Assembly: GCA_002633005.1 (NCBI GenBank)
Contig: NMRA01000756.1
Location: 42,638 to 106,637 of the forward strand
Length of the DNA stretch: 64,000 bases
Source of the DNA: Phoronis australis
Lineage: Eukaryota > Phoronida > Phoronidae
Direction of reading: 5' to 3'
The notes under the pieces were generated by a model. It had not been told where the DNA came from. It did no database searches and saw only the letters and a list, made by a program, of their open reading frames with translations. This document shows, piece by piece, positions 47,076 to 59,539 of the stretch; positions within the stretch are counted from its first letter, which is position 1, and each line of letters begins with the position of its first letter. Position numbers and translations under genes: made by a program.

Positions 47076-49914
47076 TTAGGTACTAACCTCTCGGGAGAAA
47101 CACGCATGGAAGAACTGAGACGAAAATCGGTGCATTTACCGACTGTTTTTGAGACCTCTTAAAAACTTGTAGATTTTACTAATGCACTTTTTTGTTCATT
47201 TTCAGAAGATTTTTTCGAAATTAAATTTTCTTCAGACGGAACAAAAACCAACCCAGATATTGTTTATGCAATGTATCCGTTTGTCCCAGGCACCAACCGA
47301 CACCTGTTAGGCCAAAGGAAAAACTCAGCAGACAAATGCAACAAGCTGGGTGCTTAACAGTTTCGGCTCACGCATTCGTCATCAAAATATTGTCCACTTG
47401 TTTTTTATTGCAAAACACAGTACTGAGCTCAACATTTATGTTGAAATTTTTGGTTCAGGCATTTTGTATTTATTTGAAGAAAATTAAAATACTTGAACTG
47501 ATAGAGAGTGGTCACCAGTAAAGTAAAACATTGACTTTATTTCACTATATTGCAATTGCTACATACAACACAGCATGACATAATGAAAAATAAAAGAAGA
47601 GATTGAGCAATAAAATGCAAATGCAACTTGGGTATTTATTTAGTCATTTATGCAGAAGTCTGTTGAAGGTGAGAAAAAATCAAGCAATATGATATAGGGT
47701 AATTTAGTAGAACAACTGTATCGAGGCTCAATGATCAACTTCCGCAGACCAAGTCTCAAAGGGTTACAGTTCTGTTTTGGCTGACAAGATGTTTTAACAT
47801 CTTCTTTTAAAAAAGAGAATGAAGAAAAACTGAAAAGAAAAATACAGACAGCATAGATAAGTGGTATTAAGAACAACAAGAACAAAAAGTCAAATAAAGA
47901 GGTCACAAATAGAAAATAAGTAAGGTCTATCTGGAATAAAACAATCACGATTTATTTTCCAGAACTGAAATTCTGAATCAATTTTAATAGATTTAAAATT
48001 TGATATCATACCAGTAAAATAGTGTGTGGTTGAACTAGAATTGTTGTAAACCACTTTCCACTATTTTCTTGGCCTTTTTCTGTGTGTTTTTCTGTTCTTT
48101 CAAAAGGCGGCAGCATATGACGACCATAGGAGTCATTATAAAATGGCTGCAGAAAAGCAATGCAAAGTTCAAACACCTTGGCATAAATAAAAAAAAACTT
48201 TTGAATCAACGAATACTATATATTTGTGAGAGTTAAATCAAATCCTATTCAGAGGATAACTTTGAAGTGGAATAATTGGGTGAGTACGACAACAAGCCGA
48301 TTTCATGCTTAGGAGGACGACCATTGGGTACCCGAGTATAGTATTCAGCAATTGAAAACTGAGAAATGAGTGTCTTATAATTAAAAGTTTTGTTCCAGAT
48401 TTTACGTTTAGGGCCTGGTTGCATGTTGAGTGTTAGTTATACTGCTGCAATTGCATTACTTTGAACTATTTTTGGAAAGTTTGGTGATTGAACCGGCTGA
48501 AGACGTCGTGTCGACATTGACCTACCTTTTGAACTTTCCATGTCAGGGGTCGATGTTGAAGTAGTGCGGGAGATGAACTTTATTACATGGCCGTATTTCC
48601 CTCGACAGATTCAACGCGCGTGGGATAAAGTAAAAAAAATTCAATGTTATTGTTTACCACTCTCTATCAGTTCAAGTATTTTAATTTTTTTCAATTAAAT
48701 TCAAAATGCCAAAAATTTCAGCTCTGCACTGTGTTCTGCAATAAAAAAGTGGAAAACATTTTGATGGCATTGCAATGCAATGCGTGGGTCGAAACTGTTA
48801 AGCACCCAGCGTGTTGCATTTGTCTGCGCCGTTTTTCCTTTGACATTATAGGTCTCGGCTTTTGCGTGGGACAAATAGATACATTGCATAAACCATAGAC
48901 TGTAGATAGGGCTTGTCAACTCTCGTCAGAGCGCGTTGAGCATGTTGCGGACCAAGGGATATAAGCACTGGTGATGAGAGAACGCTGCTGACGGAGAAAA
49001 CTTCCGGTTTTACGGAGCGGCCGTCCCGCGTTTGAAGATATGCTTAAGCAAGTAGTAGAACTGTTTATTTTTTGAAGTTTTTTAAGACTTTTACAAATAA
49101 AATGGGTTTATTGATCTCTGTCATGTCATTTAAAAAACATTCACAAGATAATCCAGTCATGTTATGAGTTATTAGCGCCAGAAACGTAGTCAGATGATTT
49201 CCCGTGTTTACGACAGACAGTCGCATCAGCTGATTTTTATTTCAAGTAGTATTAGCTGAGTTTGTTTAAATTGGGTACCGTACGAATCAACTCCTAAACA
49301 TAAGCACAAGTATGAACCGACAAAAATGATTTTGTAACAACATTTAAAGATTTGTTCCAGGGGAAAGGGACAAGGCTACTAGTAGCTGACATTGACATAT
49401 CATTTGCAAAACCTGAGTGTAAAAAACTTGATGTCACTATTACAATAGACCAGAGTACATTCTAACACAACTTCTAAACATAGTTATGATTATACAAAAT
49501 TGGTTAAATACACAACATTTGTCGTTGTTAACAATCTTTATTCCGTTCATTCTCGGAACAAAATTCGACACTCAACAGAACATAAGTTGGTAAAGCAATT
49601 GACCAAGAGACATGATTAAAAGACGCGCGATATTTCGAAACATACTCGTTTCATTCTCAAGTGGAAATAAAATGACGCAGTGATACCATCACCCCGGGAA
49701 ACGGCAGGCCTGAAATACGGCAAAGACTGACGAATGGAGGGGGGTAACTGGAAAGTCAGGCAAACAAGTGTAGCGTTCAGCGCGACCCTGTTTGCTGCTC
49801 ATTCAAAACAGGCTTATCGAATGCAATCAAAAGGGACTCCAGTACTTTCAATTGCAGCACATCGTGCTCTACATGGATATGTTTTCCACAATTTCTTGAT
49901 TGGTGATACTTATG
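47076..49914. other. No supported gene
   Basis: AT-rich with poly-T and poly-A runs. At 49633-49672 the phrase cgcgatatttcgaaacatac...cattctcaagtgg resembles terminal sequence seen near Penelope-like elements, but without a coding part I leave it unassigned. Confidence 0.35.
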
Positions 49915-50040
49915 CATGGGCAGAGCACCAGAGGGAGCTGGGGGGTATAGCCCCCACTGCACCGCCCATGCCAATGGGCGGCGCGCATAGGAGTCTGAGG
50001 GGCTATAGCCCCCACTTAGTTCAGTGCTGCACCGCCCATG
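49915..50040. mobile_element. Two adjacent catgggc-family inverted-repeat elements
   Basis: catgggcagagcaccag...ccgcccatg (49915-49970) is followed directly by a second unit (caatgggcggcgcgcatagg...cagtgctgcaccgcccatg). Both have the core tatagcccccac. Same family as 12630-12720 and 52411-52528. Confidence 0.6.
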
Positions 50041-50676
50041 TTATGATTATGAAGGTAGGCATGGAAAGACTAGTCCACGAGAGCACCAACCATAAGCGGC
50101 AAGGTGGGGATCAACCGATTTTCACCAAATTTGGCACATATGTAGTCCTATGGGATCTATAAACAGCGGTAAAATATTTCCTCAAAATATTGCGTTTTTC
50201 TAAAGTTATAGGTTCAAACACATTTTACGGCTTTGCAGCCATGTTTTCACGGTATAAAAACTGTCCAGTTTTAACTGTTCATATTTTTCCTTGAATGAAA
50301 GCTAGTGATTTATTATTCACTTGGCATTGTTTAGTGGAGCCTATAGATTGTTACGCAGATGTCTTTTGAAACACAATTCCTATTTACCACCCTCATTTAG
50401 TAGTTTTACTACACTGCCCCCCGTTATGCCATTTTGAGGTTGTGTTCTGTACACTGCTGTACCAAATCTGCCCCCACTGTTATGAGAATGAAACTTAGCC
50501 AAAATGTTGACAAAACATGTTACTTTCATTGCATAAAATAAAAACTTTGTCAGCCAGTTTATTAGTTATACATTTTGGCACCTCAAATGTACTAAAATGA
50601 GAAATCTTCATATATCTGAGATCGATGCGTGAGCACCGTAAAATCCGATTGTCCTTCATGTTTTTCGATATTTTGC
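50041..50676. other. No gene recognised before assembly gap
   Basis: AT-rich spacer without coding features. Confidence 0.4.
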
Positions 50677-51589
50677 NNNNNNNNNNNNNNNNNNNNNNNN
50701 NNNNNNNNNNNNNNNNNNNNNNNNNNNNNNNNNNNNNNNNNNNNNNNNNNNNNNNNNNNNNNNNNNNNNNNNNNNNNNNNNNNNNNNNNNNNNNNNNNNN
50801 NNNNNNNNNNNNNNNNNNNNNNNNNNNNNNNNNNNNNNNNNNNNNNNNNNNNNNNNNNNNNNNNNNNNNNNNNNNNNNNNNNNNNNNNNNNNNNNNNNNN
50901 NNNNNNNNNNNNNNNNNNNNNNNNNNNNNNNNNNNNNNNNNNNNNNNNNNNNNNNNNNNNNNNNNNNNNNNNNNNNNNNNNNNNNNNNNNNNNNNNNNNN
51001 NNNNNNNNNNNNNNNNNNNNNNNNNNNNNNNNNNNNNNNNNNNNNNNNNNNNNNNNNNNNNNNNNNNNNNNNNNNNNNNNNNNNNNNNNNNNNNNNNNNN
51101 NNNNNNNNNNNNNNNNNNNNNNNNNNNNNNNNNNNNNNNNNNNNNNNNNNNNNNNNNNNNNNNNNNNNNNNNNNNNNNNNNNNNNNNNNNNNNNNNNNNN
51201 NNNNNNNNNNNNNNNNNNNNNNNNNNNNNNNNNNNNNNNNNNNNNNNNNNNNNNNNNNNNNNNNNNNNNNNNNNNNNNNNNNNNNNNNNNNNNNNNNNNN
51301 NNNNNNNNNNNNNNNNNNNNNNNNNNNNNNNNNNNNNNNNNNNNNNNNNNNNNNNNNNNNNNNNNNNNNNNNNNNNNNNNNNNNNNNNNNNNNNNNNNNN
51401 NNNNNNNNNNNNNNNNNNNNNNNNNNNNNNNNNNNNNNNNNNNNNNNNNNNNNNNNNNNNNNNNNNNNNNNNNNNNNNNNNNNNNNNNNNNNNNNNNNNN
51501 NNNNNNNNNNNNNNNNNNNNNNNNNNNNNNNNNNNNNNNNNNNNNNNNNNNNNNNNNNNNNNNNNNNNNNNNNNNNNNNNNNNNNNNNN
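50677..51589. other. Assembly gap (913 N)
   Basis: Unknown bases; four long apparent open frames across it are artefacts. Confidence 0.99.
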
Positions 51590-52410
51590 GTTCCACACCA
51601 AGAAATTGCCTCATTTTGCCCCCAAGAACACTTCCCTTGTATCTCCTAAACCACCAAACTTTGTGGTGTCATACTTCACCCAATTTCTCTCATCCCTAAT
51701 GTGATTTATCAGGCTAAACATGGATCTGAATGGCTGACCCCCCACCTTGCCGCTTGTTGGCTGTACAGTGGTCGGTGGATCCGTGGACTGATACTTAAGA
51801 CCTAATGTCCATTTCTCTCTCAGTGTCTGAAGGTGCTCTAGTTTGTAAATAACACAAATACAAAGAATAGCTGTAAAGTAATGTGAAACTAGAGTTTTAT
51901 CTGCAACGTGATTTTGTGAAAATGAATTCTTCTCCCAGGACACTTCTATGGCTTTTTGAACAAGGAACTGAGATAATTTTCAGTATCGCACTGGACGTGA
52001 ATTTCCTCTTGCCACAATAGAATCATTTCTAGAATTGAGTAGTGGAGAGATAACCTGCGAGGATTTAACTGAAGAAGTCAAAATTTGGAAGGATCAGTTA
52101 GCACTGTTATTTTCTATAGCGTTTTTTACATTGAAGTGTTGGACTCCAATATGTATCCAATGTTCGCAAGGAAGCTTGTAAAGTACAATTTTCATAAAAT
52201 AATTTTTTGTACTTGATACACAGTAAAGGGAACGCAATTTTAAGTGTTGTAATTTTGCCTGCAGAAGAAAAACATAATTGTATACTAACATGAAATAGTT
52301 AGTAAAACAGATAAACAAAGCCACTCGCATCTCGCAACACTGTCAAGACTTCTTGACTGGCCATGTGGTGGTGATCCAAGAAATAAATTACCTCCCTGAT
52401 ATATGTCTTT
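51590..52410. other. No gene recognised
   Basis: A minus frame at 51611-51943 (110 codons) has no domain features; the rest is featureless AT-rich DNA. Confidence 0.35.
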
Positions 52411-52528
52411 GCAAAAGCCCCCACTTATTTCAGTGCTGCCCCCCCCCCCCCTCCTCGACATGGGCAGCGCATCATAGGGAGCTGGAGGAGCTAAAGCCCC
52501 CCACTTATTTCGGTGCCGCGCCCCCATG
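52411..52528. mobile_element. catgggc-family inverted-repeat elements (one partial, one whole)
   Basis: agcccccacttatttcagtg at 52417-52436 is the end of a truncated unit. A second unit follows (catgggcagcgcatcatagg...gccccccacttatttcggtg...cccccatg, 52459-52528). A C-run of about 15 bases joins them. Confidence 0.55.
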
Positions 52529-52539
52529 AGTAGGACGAC

Positions 52540-52730
52540 GGAAAGGTCAGTGAGTGCATTACGGTGGTTGATGTCGTTTGAGGTGAATATGAATGCACTG
52601 GTAAACCCTCAATCAATTCTGTGATAGGCCATGTAGAGGCGGAAAGAACAGTGGTGGTTGGTGTCGTTTCACATTGATATGAATGCACTGGTAAACTTTC
52701 AGTCAATTCTGTGACGGGTCATGTAGAGTT
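52540..52730 (-). pseudogene. Relic of a Thr/Ser-rich protein with 30-residue tandem repeats
   Basis: Two direct DNA repeats with a 90-bp period (ggtggttgatgtcg at 52563, ggtggttggtgtcg at 52653) keep one minus-strand reading frame. Each encodes a 30-residue unit of the form TELxExLPVHSYxxxTTxTT followed by VxxSxTxP. Units of this sort occur in mucin-like or stalk regions of extracellular proteins. A TGA replaces Trp near the upstream edge (52725), and no further repeats or flanking exons are visible, so this looks like a fragment of a larger repeat exon. A period divisible by three with conserved peptide argues against simple non-coding duplication. Confidence 0.45.
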
Positions 52731-54464
52731 TTTTTATTGCATCGGTTCTATCAGAAATTGCTACTTAAATCTTTTATTGTCATAGTCAGCGTGCCAAAAT
52801 CATCAATTTTAGATTTGATGGCAATATCATGTTATAAGCAGGCAACCGTGTCCAAAGTAGATATATTGAATCGTAAGGGTTGCCAAGCCGACATATACAC
52901 TGTTGTCATAGTAACCAGGTGTTTTACCAGTCAATATCGGCAATTTCAGGTTTTCATAGCAAATTTTCATATGAAGCATGTAACCTTGCCAAGAGTGCTT
53001 GGATTGACTCTGTTGAAACTTAGGGGTACTGCGAAGGTGATTGGGTAATCCTTACAATGCTAACCAGGTATTTTTCATAGTCAAGTTTAGAAATTTTAAG
53101 CTTGATGGCAGTCATGTTAAAAGGTCGGCAAACATGCTTAAATCTGTAATGTGATTCTCCCTAAACACTTATCAATCAGTTCCTGACGTCACGCCTGTTT
53201 TAGAATATTTATTGTTCTTGCACGTTCTCCCGTGTCACTGTGATGACAAAAATTGTTGAAATTTATAATTTAATAAAGTTCGGACAGTTTTATAGTTAGC
53301 ATGTAAAGCTATATTTCGCCTCTGTTTAGTTGTCGATATTAAATTCATAACCGAAGCGCTTTGGGTTTTGAGAACATTACCGCGTTTATCAGAATGAGTC
53401 ATCTACTCAAGTGGCAGGCTTTCGCCATTTTCGAATCCGCAATATTTTATGTTTGGCCAAATCCAATAAACTCTCAATCGTTTTCTTGAGTCATCAATTG
53501 TTTTGATAATCTTCTTAGTAACGGAAATAGAATTTTTCACTTTGAAAATATGGAATAGCACCGATTTGATGAGAGTAATAGGCCCAATTCGATTTTCCTT
53601 TTTGTCCTCTAAACAGGACAAAATTTGCATTACTTTACTGTGATGACAGTAAATGATTAACTTTCCGAAAACCATGGGAAATTTACTACGTTATCTAGTA
53701 GTACGTCACAAGGAGCCAACAATGCAAAGGCTGCAGTTCGAATGTTCATCTCGACGTTGCCACTGGTCTGGGTCAACAAAAACCCCTCTTTACACTCAGT
53801 CTCAATACATGAAAAAAGCATAACTTCAGAAAACACACTCAGTGGGATTTCTCAAAGATGAAGAAATTTGACAAGGAAATGTGTTTTTGCTTTGCTACGT
53901 TCACGGGAAAAATAAGATGTCAGGAAATGCAAAAAAAACATGCATTTTTTCCCAAATTCACCATTTCCCCGGTACAAGTGGGGAGACAAGAATCCAAATG
54001 TTTTTGCATTTTAAATTCATGAAATCTAGGTTAAACTATGTCATTACAAACCAGATTTTTGCCGATTCCTTCGTGTCTGAAGGGTATACCTGTCTGTATT
54101 TGTACCAAAACTTTCCCACTGAACAAGAAAATGCTTTCAAAATGGCGGAACTTGCGTATCCGGGCAGAGCAAAAAAGATGCCAAATTTCTTGGGCCTCAT
54201 TTTCTCAAAACAACTTCAATGAACTACTGAATAGTATTTGTGGCAATCACTTGCCATTTACTCCACAACATTGCCATCAAACCTGATTCACACCACTTTT
54301 TTAAATTTTGGGCGTTACAGAAGTCCAATAACCACAATGCATGGGAAGTATATTAATAAAAAATAATTGCAGGCGGTCTGATAGACGTTGTATCAGACGT
54401 GCGCAGGCCTCGCATGTGGGGCCATTCCACTGATCACCTGGAAATATTTTTATGCTTTATTAAT
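52731..54464. other. No supported gene
   Basis: AT-rich. Frames at 52737-53048 and 53881-54222 are over 100 codons but show no domain features or splice support. Confidence 0.35.
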
Positions 54465-54594
54465 ATATCGTTAAAACCGAGCTGAGGAGCTAGAAACCTG
54501 GCTCAAGGGTTTAGCAGTGTGACCTGGTGGGACTCGAACCCACGACATCGAGTAAAGAAAGTGGGCACTTATCAACCAGGCCACATTGCCTCCT
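54465..54594 (-). repeat. tRNA-derived SINE, copy 2 (better preserved)
   Basis: The minus strand reads aggaggcaatgtggcctggt, tgataagtgccc, a perfect 5-bp T arm (gtggg-ttcgagt-cccac) and an acceptor pairing of tggcctg with caggtca that leaves one G-U pair. A body of 64 bases (54520-54583) is short for a tRNA, so it is tRNA-derived rather than a working gene. The tail (cactgctaaacccttgagcc, tttctagctcctcagctcgg) matches the copy at 11855-11990. Confidence 0.7.
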
Positions 54595-56278
54595 CATGCA
54601 TGGGAAGTAGTCGAAGGGTATTTTTCGAGAGACATTCTTCTGAAAGCCGTGGACTTGACCGGCTCTTCATCATTATGCGAGCATTGTTGGAAACGAACTT
54701 GTTTCATTTAGTGCAGGTCCATCGAAAATATTTTCATTCATATTGTCTGACTCAGCCAATATGTCTGTTTATGACGTAAACTCAGCTGAGTCATCCTTGA
54801 GCACATAAGGTAGATAACTCTTATTTATTTTCAGCGTGTCAGTTGTGCTACAGCACTATGGAAATAAAAGAAAGATTAAGCGGTTAATTTATCGGTTATT
54901 TATGTTATATATCAGTGTCATGAATATTTAATTTCCATTCATTAAACTCGCAAACAATGAACTGTAGGTAAGTAAGACTTTAAAACACGTATCAGAAATT
55001 GTATACTTAATAGTAGACAATTCCTGTAACTTTAATTCACGCTGCATATTAAATTAAGTGACGGTATGTCCGCTGAACATGTACAACTGTACCAGCGCTT
55101 TTGTCATAAGTAATTGCATGTAGCGAAGTAAACTCGTTCTGTTTGGGAATTTTCAACTAGAGTTTTAGTTGACCAAGACACCAGTTTGCTTATCATTCCA
55201 GAATAAAGCTATAGGTATGGGGCGTTTAACTTATTGAAAACTTGCATGTCGAGTTCAGAACTTCATTCATTTTGATCAACATTTATACATTATTCACACG
55301 CCTGAGTATTCAACTAGTCAAATGATTTCATTCAGATATTATGTATAAAATTACTACTTAAAGATGTATTTCCATGCTCCTAACTATGCTAGTGTATAGT
55401 AGGAACTAAACGACAATGCTATTTCAGCATTATCTACGCTAAACAAAGTGAAGTTGTATTCTTTGACAACTCGTAAATGTGAAAACAAAAAATTCTGCAA
55501 AAAGTTAAACTCTGCACTAATGACGTACCTTGGGGGCTCACATAACCTGCATCATGCAGTGTTATTCCCAACACCACGTCACGATACTTACGGGACATGG
55601 TTGAATGATTAACGGCAGATCATTTTTGACACAAAACTCGTTTTTGAAAACGTTTGGTTATTTTTAACCTACTTCATATTCACATCGTCGCAGTATGTTT
55701 TGTTTCTAACTAATTTGACCAAGCAATCGCAGAGACAAGAAATTAGAGTGCAAGTTTCACTTTGTTTTTCAAAAATGTCATGTATTTTCGATCATCTCGT
55801 TCACGGGCTCCTCTAGCTGAGATGTCCCGCTGCTTAGCTTACCGGGTCTGTACTACTAGCATATTTATTGTAAATGTTTCTAAAGGAGGCACACTTGCAA
55901 AGTACAAGCATTTTAGAGGTCCCCTTGATTGAAGTTGCCGTTGCCTCCAATAACATCTTCGTAACGTTCTCGACAACAGACATTCTACTCCTTGTCCTTA
56001 GTAACACAACTAACGACCGTTGCCGTCGCAGTTTGTTGCGCATTCTCACGGTGACTAAGTTGGCGAGAAACTGTGTAAGAAACTGAAAATGTGAACAGTA
56101 TACTGAGCCAAAGACTTGTACAACGTATAAAAACTAATTCCAAAGTCAGTTTTCCATGTTTTACTGATAATTACTGCACGTGCAGCCGGCTTCTTAAAAA
56201 ACGAACAAAAAGACACCAATTCAGCTGTTTTCACCCCCAAAGTCACTACTAGGAACTGAGAGACAGCGCATTCAGACT
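54595..56278. other. No supported gene
   Basis: AT-rich. Overlapping frames on both strands at 55834-56086 have no recognised motif. Confidence 0.35.
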
Positions 56279-56716
56279 TCTGTGCCCGGTTGCATGAAAC
56301 AGTTCCAAATACGGACTCAACGAAGGTCCCTAAATCTAATGCATGCTTGTGGACTAGTGAAGACACTGAATGTCATTTCCTATAATGTTTTAGTTTCATT
56401 ATTAAGTCAATTTTTGGCTTTGCTACAAAGCTAGATTGATTTTTACGTTGCCTTTTTCTCAAAATCATTAAAAATAAGTAGGGACCTTCATTTTCATGCA
56501 ACGCTCCTAATTTAAGGACTACGTCCCCATTCGTTTTCAATGAATTAAGGGTTCAGATTTTAGTTATACCACTAGAAAATGTCATTAGTCACAGAAGATA
56601 TCATAATAAAGATAAAATGATAGACGAATATTACATTTGTGAGTAAAGAACGGCACAAGTTTTGGGGATCTTAGTTGTGTCCCTATAAGGGACTGTTTCA
56701 TGCAACCGGGCACAGA
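56279..56716. mobile_element. 438-bp inverted-repeat element with perfect 25-bp ends
   Basis: tctgtgcccggttgcatgaa + acagt (56279-56303) is the exact reverse complement of 56692-56716. A second inverted pair lies inside (aaggtcccta near 56325, tagggacctt near 56480). No coding capacity. Perfect ends imply recent activity of a related transposase elsewhere in the genome. The superfamily is not clear to me. Confidence 0.75.
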
Positions 56717-58628
56717 ATTCTCCGAATTACAGAAATCAGGTGAAATGTGGGTATCGACCAGCCAAATTTTTCACAAATCCTAAGTGTCTGAATTTCAACT
56801 TTCCGCGGCACAAAACTTAAAATGCCCAGGTAACCTAGTGGTGTAGACGCAAGTGTTTTATGACAAAAAACTATTGAGTGTCACATTCGGTCACTGTTTT
56901 GAATTATGTTGCCTAGTTACGGGAGTCCACGGTGCCTTGCCTATGCTATCGCACGACGCTTAACTTTCAAGTGCCAGCACGGTAGCTTAAACAAGCAAAA
57001 TGAATAGCCATTATAGCCGAGGTCATTAAACGCATTCACTATTCAAGTTCAGGTGACAACTTATTGACTTTTTGGCGCGCTCGAGACGAAATTGATTTTA
57101 ACCTTTATGGTCTACTCTAAATTGTCACTGAGATTTGTCAGTGATGATGTTTTTATATGGAAGGATAAAGTTATGATATGCTGGACTATTGGTGATCGGT
57201 CACGGCGCTGATTTTCGTGTGCAGTTGTATATTTCGCTCCAGCACAGAAACAGAAAGTTGATGTAAGTCACATCGATGATTTTTCTATAAGGTCACTGTT
57301 AATGATGCTGGTTTACATTGAATTTCACCTTCAATATTTAGAAAACACTCTGCTGTCACTCACCCATGTACATGACGGTGCGAGAACGAAAACTTGAAAC
57401 AAATACCCAACCTTTAGGAACTGTGTTCATTTCTCTTACTTAAATGTTCAGGTATGAGTCAAAATCAGCGAGTTGTTTACATGCCGAGTGTACAGTTGCC
57501 GTTGTGTACATAAATGGAGAATCGCAGCGTACAGTCTGAGGTCGGTTGACGGAAATTACATAAACAGACATCATTAAAAATCAACAGTTATTATTCGTTC
57601 TACATTTTTTCAGATGGGGGACGTTTTATCGAAATTTTACTTGTCAATGAGGTTTTATTTGAATTAGGATACTTGTGATCATTTCTTAACTCATGTCGGT
57701 GGTAAGAGGACCGTTTTAAGTATGACAGCATTTCAACCATATCTGGTTCTGGAACTTGTGCTTTTTTACAATTAACAACTCCACTTAGAGTTAAAAGCAT
57801 TATTCAGGTAAACCACTTCCTAGTGTCACGGCAGGTTACTCTTGTGGTTCGAGGCCGAGTGCGCGGTCTTTTCTCACAGCTGTCGATGAACTCGTCTAAA
57901 GCGTTAGCAACGCTTGCCGACGTAGCAGACTTTGTATGGAATTTTATGAATTACTAATTGTTTCACGTCAAGGTTGCAAACATTCCAACAAGAACATGTC
58001 AAGTTAACGACAATGATTCACCTTGTTTAAGCCACCAACTGTGGGCTTCATCTTGTCCATGATGTTATCATATGTGATTAGGAACGCTAATCCGCATTAT
58101 TAAAGAAACAAAAGATAGGGTTCTAAAAACACTATTCGGGAAAGAGTTTGGACTAAACTGACTTGCATTTTAATTTGTTGTCTTCGATGTTTTAACTTCA
58201 GATATTTTAATAAATGTAAAAGTTGAAAATCAAGTTCGTATTCCAACAGGCACAATGTGTTGCAACGAGAAGTCGATGCGATATTTCCACTCGCTTGTAA
58301 CTTTAATCTTAATGTCAGTTATCGAAAATCTTTAATAGTGTGTAAACAGGCGACTTGAACTCAAGCTATGTTTGAACACTTCACATGTCTTTTTTAGTAC
58401 AATTAATATTTTCTCAGATAATGACTCACACAATGCCTAACCAGGTAAATGGGATGGACTCACGTCATTCTGCACTCGACCAGCGTTTCCGGCACTGTCT
58501 CTAGAACATAACCCGTTCGGTATCGGCTGGGGCTGCTCAGTTTCCTATTTGACCGCTCGCGTAAGTACATTTGTTCAACAGTTTTCGGGCTACGAGAAGG
58601 AAAACCGTTTTTAATGCTGTGGCAATGG
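56717..58628. other. No supported gene
   Basis: AT-rich. A minus frame at 57600-57800 (66 codons, with VPEPDMVEMLSYLKRSSYHR) looks mildly coding but stands alone. Confidence 0.3.
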
Positions 58629-58788
58629 CGCCATGGTGTTATGCTATTTGATAAGTAAAGGCTGTGGCATTCAGTATGGAACTTAATGTGAATAATGACG
58701 ATAATGACGCCATGGTGTTATGCTATTTGATAAGTAAAGGCTGTGGCATTCAGTATGGAACTTAATGTGAATAATGACGATAATGACG
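58629..58788. repeat. 79-bp tandem duplication, two identical copies
   Basis: cgccatggtgttatgctatt...gaataatgacgataatga occurs twice with a 79-bp period and no difference that I can see. It is followed by short gacgat/aatgac repeats that may have seeded the duplication. The period is not a multiple of three. Confidence 0.8.
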
Positions 58789-59027
58789 ATAAAGATTTCA
58801 TTGACAAAGACGAAGATGATTGCGACTTAAGTTCAACATTTTCAGTTTTCTTAACCTCATAGTGTTTATTTCCGGCGTTTAGTCGTATAACTTCAACTGT
58901 CTGTGAATAGCATCATAATCATAGTTATTCAGTTAACCTGTGTTAGGAATTGACATCCTGCATTTTCAGTTGTGCTTCACACCTTGCCATTTGCTTAGAT
59001 GACAGTTATTCGTCATCAGCCAAACGG

Positions 59028-59055
59028 GGGGGGGGGGGGGGGGGNNGGGGGGGGG
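59028..59055. repeat. Poly-G run interrupted by two N
   Basis: About 26 G with two ambiguous bases (59045-59046). Its length is almost certainly miscalled. Such runs can form G-quadruplexes, but none is demonstrated. Confidence 0.9.
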
Positions 59056-59539
59056 TGAAAATTTAAAATAAATATTGAATTGAATTTGATTGAGATAATG
59101 TCATTTTGCCATATTTTGATTTTCAGCTCGTTTGGTATTCTTTCAAATCGTCGATTTTTACAACATCGATTTCCATTTCACCATAATGCTTGTTGTTCAC
59201 TCTAGGTTATCATTACCATCGCTGAAAACAGAACACTTTTTGTACACCTGCGTGCTGAACTTTCAGTCCCTCACAGATGTCTTAAATCCTCTTACCTGGA
59301 ATCAAGGTTCTAATTATCGCCAAGAACGTATATCTAGCGGAGAACAAGTGGACGCGACTTACTTGTCAATTAGAGAGAATATCATCGATTCGTTTCCAGT
59401 CGAAGTAAAGGAGATCAGTGGTCGTGATGAAATTAATCGTTGCTCAAACTCCCGACAGTCGTCTTGAAATCATGTCGCCAGTGTTCACAGAGAAAAATGA
59501 TTTTTTCGAATATGTGTGATGTAATTTCAAAGGCCAGGT

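Noticed and set aside
47640-47948. Hydrophobic minus frame of 102 codons
   Set aside because: Phe/Leu-rich because the plus strand is A-rich; composition alone explains it.
48417-48445. ggcctggttgcatgttgagt as another end of the 56279 element
   Set aside because: Only about ten bases match and no partner arm is nearby.
50495-51704. Four open frames of 340-368 codons
   Set aside because: More than 300 of their codons are N; only short unrelated ends are real sequence.
55834-56049. Minus frame resembling a transposon Myb-like protein next to the 438-bp element
   Set aside because: The resemblance is only to basic composition; no helix-turn-helix signature can be defended.
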